The notes under the pieces: model-generated | The model's input: only the letters and a program-made list of their open reading frames with translations | Databases searched by the model: none | Told to the model about the DNA's origin: nothing | Program-made: the position numbers and the translations under genes | In this document: positions 4,616 through 8,631 of the stretch, piece by piece | How positions within the stretch are numbered: position 1 is the stretch's first letter | How the letters are laid out: each line of letters begins with the position of its first letter | Source of the DNA: Ruminococcaceae bacterium UBA1213 | Lineage (GTDB): Bacteria > Bacillota > Clostridia > Oscillospirales > Acutalibacteraceae | Reading direction: 5' to 3' | NCBI GenBank assembly: GCA_002309275.1 | Contig: DBXL01000078.1 | Coordinates: forward strand, 1 to 8,631 | DNA: 8,631 bases

Positions 4616-7078
4616 ATGGACGAAAAAAATAAATCTTCATCTGTAATGAGATTTTCACCTGAAACGGATTTTGGACTGAGTGACAAGCAGGTTGAAGAAC
4701 GTAAGAAGCAGGGGCTTTGCAATGGTAATACAAATATGCCTACGAAAAGTATCCGCAGGATATTTTTTGACAATATCGTAACGGTGTTCAATATTTTGAA
4801 TATTATTCTGGGACTGGCAGTATTTTATGTAGGTTCCTATAAAAATATGCTGTTTCTGGGAGTAATGTTTTTTAATACAACGATAGGTATTTTTCAGGAA
4901 ATAAGGGCAAAGAAAACGATTGATAAATTGTCGATAGTGTCAGCAACAAAGGCGAATACCATAAGGAATGGCAAAAGATGTCAGACTTCGGTGGAGGAAC
5001 TTGTACTTGATGATGTAGTTGAGTTTTCACAGGGAAATCAGATACCCGTTGACTGCAAGGTTCTTTCGGGTGAATGTGATGTCAATGAGTCGCTTTTGAC
5101 AGGTGAATCCGACGCAGTGCATAAATGTGCAGGTGACATGATGTTGTCGGGAAGTTTTGTGATAAGCGGAAAGTGTCATGCACAGGTCGAGAAAGTCGGA
5201 AATGAAAGCTATGCGGCAAAAATTTCGGCAGAGGCAAAGTATGCCAAAAAAGTAAACTCTGAGATAATGTACACTTTGAACTGGATTATTAAGGCATTGA
5301 CAGCGATAATATTACCGCTGGCGTTAATAATGATGTGGAGGCAGTACAGCATACCGAGTGAACTTTCGGGAGTGATAGAAGGGAATTTATTCGGAGGAAT
5401 AGACGCACATACGCAAAAAGCGGTTGTCAATACAGTTGCGGCAGTTATCGGAATCATTCCTGAAGGATTGATACTTTTGACGAGTACAGTTTTGGCAGTA
5501 AGTGTCATAAGGCTGTCAAAAAGCAAGGTTCTTGTGCAGGAATTGTACTGCATAGAAACGCTTGCAAGGGTAGATGTATTGTGTCTGGACAAGACGGGGA
5601 CAATTACAGAAGGCTGTATGGAAGTGGCAGATATTGTGGTATATGCGGACAGTACGGAAAAGGAAATTCTGGAAGATATTATGTGCGGTCTGACACATAA
5701 TCTTGATGATACCAATGCAACTTTCATGGCACTGAAAGACAGATTCAAAGAGCCGTCACACATGAAGGCGGAAAAAATCGTGCCGTTTGCGTCAGAGAAA
5801 AAATGGTCGGGGGCATATTTTAAAAATCGTGGTTCTTATATCATGGGAGCAGCGGAGTTTATACTTGACAAAGTGCCTGATGATTTGCGAAAAATTCTTG
5901 ACGGTTATTCAAGAAATTACAGGTCAATTATACTTGCCCATTCAGATAATAATTTCAATGGGAACGACCTGCCGAAAGGGATACAGGTATTGGGAATTAT
6001 TTTGCTGAATGACAAGATAAGGGCGGAAGCACCGCAGACTTTGCGGTATTTTGCAGACCAGAAAGTGAATGTGAAGATAATTTCGGGAGATAATCCAATC
6101 ACGGTGTCAGACGTTGCAAGACGTGCGGAAGTAAAGAATTATGATAAGTATATAGACGCAACGACTTTAAAGACAGATGAGGATATTAAAAAGGCGATTG
6201 AGAAATACACGGTATTCGGCAGAGTAACGCCTGCACAGAAAAAGCAGTTTGTCGTTGCTTTGAAAGAAAAGGGACATACAGTTGCCATGACAGGTGACGG
6301 AGTAAATGATGTGCTTGCATTGAAAGAGGCTGACTGCAGTATAGCAATGGCGGCAGGAAGTGACGCTGCAAGAAGTGTGGCACAGCTTGTTTTGCTGGAC
6401 TCGAATTTTGCATCAATGCCGAAAGTCGTGGCAGAGGGCAGACGCTCAATAAATAATATACAGCGTTCAGCGACATTGTTTATAGTCAAGACGATATTTT
6501 CCATTATATTGGCATTTATGTTTTTATTCATAGCAGTGCCGTATCCGTTCCAGCCGATACAGCTTACGCTTGTGAATGCGTTCACGATAGGCATACCGTC
6601 ATTTATACTTGCCCTTGAGCCTAACAAAGACAGGATAAAAGGCATATTTATTGTAAATATCCTGAAAAACTCGATACCGGCAGGATTGACAACAGTAGTA
6701 AATATTATCATGTGTATTATAGTAATGCGGGTATTTAATCTTGACGTATGGCAGTATTCGACATTGTGTGTATGCATGACTTCGGCAGCGGCATTTATGA
6801 TACTGTTTCAGGTTTCCGTACCATTCAATACTATCAGAAAGATATTGTTTGTATTGATGGTAGGCGGAATGGCAGTCGGAATAACGTGTTTCAGGGATTT
6901 CTACGGAGTTAATTTCTTCAATTTTGCCGTTATGGATTGGAAGATGATTTTGCTTGTAATAGGCATGACATGCGTATCACTTGTGATATTCAATCTTTTG
7001 ACAAGACCAATGAAACGTTGGGCAAGACGTGTCAACAGAAGACTCAAAGGAAAGAGTTTCCGACCAAAAAATTCATAA
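4616..7078 (+). CDS. P-type cation-transporting ATPase (Exp7/CtpE-like)
   Basis: The product has 820 residues, complete. The N-terminal cytosolic segment (about 1-50) is followed by two helices (about 53-94), an actuator domain with TGES (162-165), helices around 222-241 and 270-297 with the ion-site IPEG (281-284), the phosphorylation site Asp325 in DKTGTIT, and a short nucleotide-binding domain (about 335-480, with FASEKKWSGAYF at 391-402). Hinge motifs SGDNP (490-494) and TGDGVND (559-565) come next, then about six C-terminal helices and a basic tail. No N-terminal metal-binding CxxC is present, and there is no CPC in helix 4, so it is not a heavy-metal (P1B) pump. The PEG helix and layout fit the uncharacterised branch that includes pneumococcal Exp7 and mycobacterial CtpE, the latter linked to calcium. 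The ion here is inferred only. It has its own promoter and terminator, so it is likely monocistronic. Confidence 0.9.
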   Translation: MDEKNKSSSVMRFSPETDFGLSDKQVEERKKQGLCNGNTNMPTKSIRRIFFDNIVTVFNILNIILGLAVFYVGSYKNMLFLGVMFFNTTIGIFQEIRAKKTIDKLSIVSATKANTIRNGKRCQTSVEELVLDDVVEFSQGNQIPVDCKVLSGECDVNESLLTGESDAVHKCAGDMMLSGSFVISGKCHAQVEKVGNESYAAKISAEAKYAKKVNSEIMYTLNWIIKALTAIILPLALIMMWRQYSIPSELSGVIEGNLFGGIDAHTQKAVVNTVAAVIGIIPEGLILLTSTVLAVSVIRLSKSKVLVQELYCIETLARVDVLCLDKTGTITEGCMEVADIVVYADSTEKEILEDIMCGLTHNLDDTNATFMALKDRFKEPSHMKAEKIVPFASEKKWSGAYFKNRGSYIMGAAEFILDKVPDDLRKILDGYSRNYRSIILAHSDNNFNGNDLPKGIQVLGIILLNDKIRAEAPQTLRYFADQKVNVKIISGDNPITVSDVARRAEVKNYDKYIDATTLKTDEDIKKAIEKYTVFGRVTPAQKKQFVVALKEKGHTVAMTGDGVNDVLALKEADCSIAMAAGSDAARSVAQLVLLDSNFASMPKVVAEGRRSINNIQRSATLFIVKTIFSIILAFMFLFIAVPYPFQPIQLTLVNAFTIGIPSFILALEPNKDRIKGIFIVNILKNSIPAGLTTVVNIIMCIIVMRVFNLDVWQYSTLCVCMTSAAAFMILFQVSVPFNTIRKILFVLMVGGMAVGITCFRDFYGVNFFNFAVMDWKMILLVIGMTCVSLVIFNLLTRPMKRWARRVNRRLKGKSFRPKNS

Positions 7079-7083
7079 TTCAT

Positions 7084-7130
7084 AATGCATAATGCATAAT
7101 TATTGGTGTGCATTATGCATTTTTGATTTT
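7084..7130 (+). terminator. Rho-independent terminator after the P-type ATPase
   Basis: Bases 7084-7096 pair perfectly with 7109-7121 (13 bp, core ATGCATAATGCA) around a 12-base loop, followed by a T-rich stretch. The 5' side is built from tandem CATAAT/CATAATG units beginning just after the TAA at 7076-7078. It separates the ATPase from the YlmC/YmxH-like gene. Confidence 0.82.
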
Positions 7131-7144
7131 TTGGGGGGATTGGA

Positions 7145-7426
7145 ATGGGCTGCTGTAGGATAACGGATTTGAGGAGAAAGGAAGTTATCAACAATAAAAC
7201 GGGGTGTCGGATAGGGTTTGTAGATGACGTGGAAGTCGATACGGTGACGGCAAAATTAGTGGCAATCGTGATATTCGGCAGATGGAGATGTTTCGGACTT
7301 TTGGGGAAAGAGGAAAATATCGTGATAAAGTGGGAGAACATATGCCTGATAGGAGAGGATACGATACTTGTAGATTACTGCCAGATAAAGAGAGAGAGAA
7401 GGAAATGGAATTTTCCGTTTTTTTAA
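7145..7426 (+). CDS. YlmC/YmxH-family PRC-barrel protein
   Basis: The product has 93 residues. A small beta-rich PRC-barrel pattern is visible: RITDLRRKEVIN, then GCRIGFVDDVEVD, then LVAIVIFG, a basic-hydrophobic FGLLGKEENIVIKW, and a final IGEDTILVDY. This is the standard order of the short YlmC/YmxH proteins common in spore-forming Firmicutes. Their biochemical role is unknown. RNA or membrane-associated roles have been discussed for PRC barrels in general, and many homologues are annotated as sporulation proteins. The C-terminus adds a basic-aromatic extension (KRERRKWNFPFF). A G-run at 7133-7138 provides a ribosome-binding site ahead of ATG 7145. No clear promoter lies between the ATPase terminator and this start, so expression may depend on read-through. 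It is followed closely by the rpsB promoter. Confidence 0.85.
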   Translation: MGCCRITDLRRKEVINNKTGCRIGFVDDVEVDTVTAKLVAIVIFGRWRCFGLLGKEENIVIKWENICLIGEDTILVDYCQIKRERRKWNFPFF

Positions 7427-7438
7427 TTAAAAAAAAGC

Positions 7439-7467
7439 TTGCAATTTTGGAAAAGATATGTTATAAT
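7439..7467 (+). promoter_or_regulatory. rpsB promoter with extended -10 and upstream A/T tract
   Basis: TTGCAA (7439-7444), a 17-base spacer and TATAAT (7462-7467). TG at 7459-7460 makes an extended -10 (TGTTATAAT). A run of T's, AATT and A's at about 7418-7436 immediately upstream could act as an UP element, as expected for a strong ribosomal-protein promoter. Transcription should start near 7474. Confidence 0.85.
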
Positions 7468-7473
7468 GTTCAA

Positions 7474-7565
7474 GCAAATCGCACGTCAGTCCTATTCATT
7501 AGGTGCGTGTAAAGCGTTGGAATTGCAGACTGACGGAGGAAAAAACCTAAGGAGGATTTTTAATA
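7474..7565 (+). promoter_or_regulatory. Structured rpsB 5' leader
   Basis: The leader is about 92 bases long. CGTCAGTC (7484-7491) can pair with GACTGACG (7528-7535), and nested or competing stems CCTA/TAGG (7491-7494 with 7500-7503) and CGCAC/GTGCG (7480-7484 with 7503-7507) are possible. Two GGAGG motifs occur: 7535-7539, abutting the long stem, and 7551-7555, the one used for ATG 7566. Ribosomal protein S2 represses its own mRNA in other bacteria through leader structures, so autoregulation is plausible here. I did not match it to a named family. Confidence 0.5.
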
Positions 7566-8303
7566 ATGGCATCAGTAGTATCAATGAAACAGCTTTTGGA
7601 GGCAGGCGTTCACTTCGGACACCAGACAAGAAGATGGAATCCTAAAATGGCTCCCTATATCTTCACAGAGAGAAACGGTATTTATATTATCGACCTTCAG
7701 AAGACAGTAAAGAAACTTGAGGAAGCTTATAATTTTGTACGTGAGCTTTCAGCAGACGGTAAGTCTGTATTGTTCGTAGGCACCAAGAAGCAGGCACAGG
7801 ATTCTGTAAAAGAAGAGGCTCTTCGTGCAGGTGCATATTATGTAAATGCAAGATGGCTGGGCGGAATGCTCACTAACTTCACAACTATCAGAAGAAGAAT
7901 TCAGAGATTGAATCAGCTTCGTACAATGGAGTCTGACGGCACATTTGACCTTCTCCCGAAGAAAGAAGTTATCAAACTGAACCTTGAAATCGAAAAGCTT
8001 GAGAAATTCTTGGGCGGTATCAAAGAGATGAAAGACCTTCCGGGTGCATTGTTCATAGTTGACCCCCGTAAAGAGAGAATAGCAGTTGCAGAAGCTAAGA
8101 AACTCGGTATTCCGATTGTTGCAATAGTAGATACAAACTGTGATCCGGATGAGATAGACTATGTAATTCCCGGCAATGATGATGCAATTCGTGCCGTAAA
8201 GCTGATAGCAGCTGCAATGGCAAATGCGATTATCGAAGGCAATGAGGGTAAAATGGGAGCTGCGGCAGTCGAAGAAACAGAAGACGAGGCAGTTGAAGAG
8301 TAA
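7566..8303 (+). CDS. rpsB: 30S ribosomal protein S2
   Basis: The product has 245 residues, of usual bacterial length. Recognisable S2 blocks run in order: VSMKQLLEAGVHFGHQTRRWNP, FTERNGIYIIDLQKT, VLFVGTKKQAQ, RWLGGMLTNFTTIRRRI, LPGALFIVDPRKERIAVAEA, GIPIVAIVDTNCDPDEIDY and PGNDDAIRAVKLI. S2 binds late to the 30S subunit near the head-body junction and helps dock S1-type interactions. The C-terminus is a short acidic tail (AVEETEDEAVEE). AAGGAGG at 7549-7555 lies 10 bases before the ATG. Codon use is more biased to highly expressed codons than in the membrane genes upstream. The usual partner tsf follows, separated by an intrinsic terminator. Confidence 0.98.
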   Translation: MASVVSMKQLLEAGVHFGHQTRRWNPKMAPYIFTERNGIYIIDLQKTVKKLEEAYNFVRELSADGKSVLFVGTKKQAQDSVKEEALRAGAYYVNARWLGGMLTNFTTIRRRIQRLNQLRTMESDGTFDLLPKKEVIKLNLEIEKLEKFLGGIKEMKDLPGALFIVDPRKERIAVAEAKKLGIPIVAIVDTNCDPDEIDYVIPGNDDAIRAVKLIAAAMANAIIEGNEGKMGAAAVEETEDEAVEE

Positions 8304-8314
8304 TAAATAAACAG

Positions 8315-8346
8315 AATACCCGCAAGGCATTTTGCGGGTATTTTTT
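8315..8346 (+). terminator. Intrinsic terminator between rpsB and tsf
   Basis: AATACCCGCAA (8315-8325) pairs with TTGCGGGTATT (8332-8342), an 11-bp GC-cored stem with a 6-base loop, followed by TTTT. It is strong by eye and lies inside a normally co-transcribed gene pair. No convincing promoter sits in the 29 bases before tsf, so tsf is probably expressed by partial read-through. Confidence 0.88.
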
Positions 8347-8375
8347 GAAGAAATATATATTTGGAGGTTTTTGAA

Positions 8376-8631
8376 ATGGCTTTTACAGCAAAAGACGTAA
8401 TGACATTAAGACAAAAGACAGGCTGCGGAATGATGGACTGCAAAAAGGCACTCACAGAAGCAGACGGTGATATGGACAGAGCAATAGATATTCTCAGAGA
8501 AATGGGACTTGCAAAGCAGGCTAAAAAGGCATCAAGAATAGCTGCAGAGGGCATGGCAGTTGCCTATTCAGACGATAAAGCAGGCGTTGCACTCGAAGTG
8601 AATGCAGAAACAGACTTCGTTGCAAAGAATG
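8376..8631 (+). CDS. tsf: Translation elongation factor Ts, N-terminal part (runs off window)
   Basis: The reading frame is open from ATG 8376 to the last base, 85 codons. It begins MAFTAKDVMTLRQKTGCGMMDCKKAL, the classic EF-Ts N-terminal domain that contacts EF-Tu. It then shows the helical region DMDRAIDILREMG and enters the core domain at VALEVNAETDFVAKN, with the TDFVA motif intact. EF-Ts catalyses GDP/GTP exchange on EF-Tu in the cytoplasm. GGAGG at 8363-8367, 8 bases before ATG, fixes the start. The C-terminal two thirds lie outside the window. Confidence 0.97.
   Translation, partial: MAFTAKDVMTLRQKTGCGMMDCKKALTEADGDMDRAIDILREMGLAKQAKKASRIAAEGMAVAYSDDKAGVALEVNAETDFVAKN

Noticed and set aside
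5209..6777. Long minus-strand open frames (5209-5763 and 6139-6777)
   Set aside because: They lie antisense to the well-supported P-type ATPase, lack ribosome-binding sites and show no family motifs; they are by-products of its codon use.
7079..7100. Tandem CATAATG units as a CRISPR-like or satellite repeat
   Set aside because: There are only a few 6-7-base units, and they are explained as the 5' arm of the terminator hairpin.
7282..7645. Plus-strand frames overlapping the YlmC/YmxH-like gene, the rpsB promoter and the rpsB start
   Set aside because: They run through a promoter and leader and have no recognisable product.
7749..8554. Minus-strand open frames across rpsB and tsf
   Set aside because: They are antisense to two highly conserved genes, with low-complexity Ser/Ala or Cys-rich translations.

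Overview
The window looks like chromosomal DNA from a low-GC, Gram-positive anaerobe, most likely class Clostridia (Oscillospirales or Lachnospirales type). The grounds are A/T-rich coding sequence, purine-rich Shine-Dalgarno sites, several TTG/GTG starts, a YlmC/YmxH-family PRC-barrel gene and the rpsB-tsf pair. All real genes are on the + strand. No CRISPR array, rRNA, tRNA, transposase or integrase gene was seen.

Left part (1-2824), accessory in character. It opens with the proline-rich C-terminus of a protein whose body lies outside the window. A compact 1.05-kb module follows: a small antitoxin-like gene, a PIN-domain gene and an ACT_7-type gene, joined by two ATGA stop/start overlaps. 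The module is bracketed by two direct repeats (160-196 and 1210-1246; 36 of 37 bases identical, 33 consecutive). Each repeat carries the last codons and stop of the preceding reading frame, a 13-bp perfect dyad, and translation-start sequence for the next gene. After the second repeat come an unrecognised small gene (about 1237-1641) and a PP2C-type Ser/Thr phosphatase with a long charged, probably coiled-coil tail (1676-2824). Removing 45 bp at 1214-1258 would join an ATG at 1192 (overlapping the ACT gene stop as TAATG) in frame to the unrecognised gene. The second repeat may therefore have been inserted into, and rewritten, that gene's start.

Middle part (2825-7078), membrane transport. A structured leader with two mutually exclusive hairpins precedes a PnuC-family transporter. 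A DMT/EamA permease and a P-type ATPase follow. Each of these last two has a perfect-consensus promoter (TTGACA, 17-bp spacer, TATAAT) whose -35 box contains the TGA stop of the gene before it. A 13-bp-stem terminator closes the ATPase.

Right part (7079-8631), core. A YlmC/YmxH-family gene, then rpsB (ribosomal protein S2) with its own extended -10 promoter and a structured leader, then the start of tsf (elongation factor Ts), cut by the window edge. A strong intrinsic terminator between rpsB and tsf suggests partial read-through control.

The most interesting feature is the repeat-bounded antitoxin / PIN / ACT module beside a proline-rich protein and a PP2C phosphatase. It could be a swappable toxin-antitoxin-like cassette with an ACT-domain third component. 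This rests on layout and family resemblance only.
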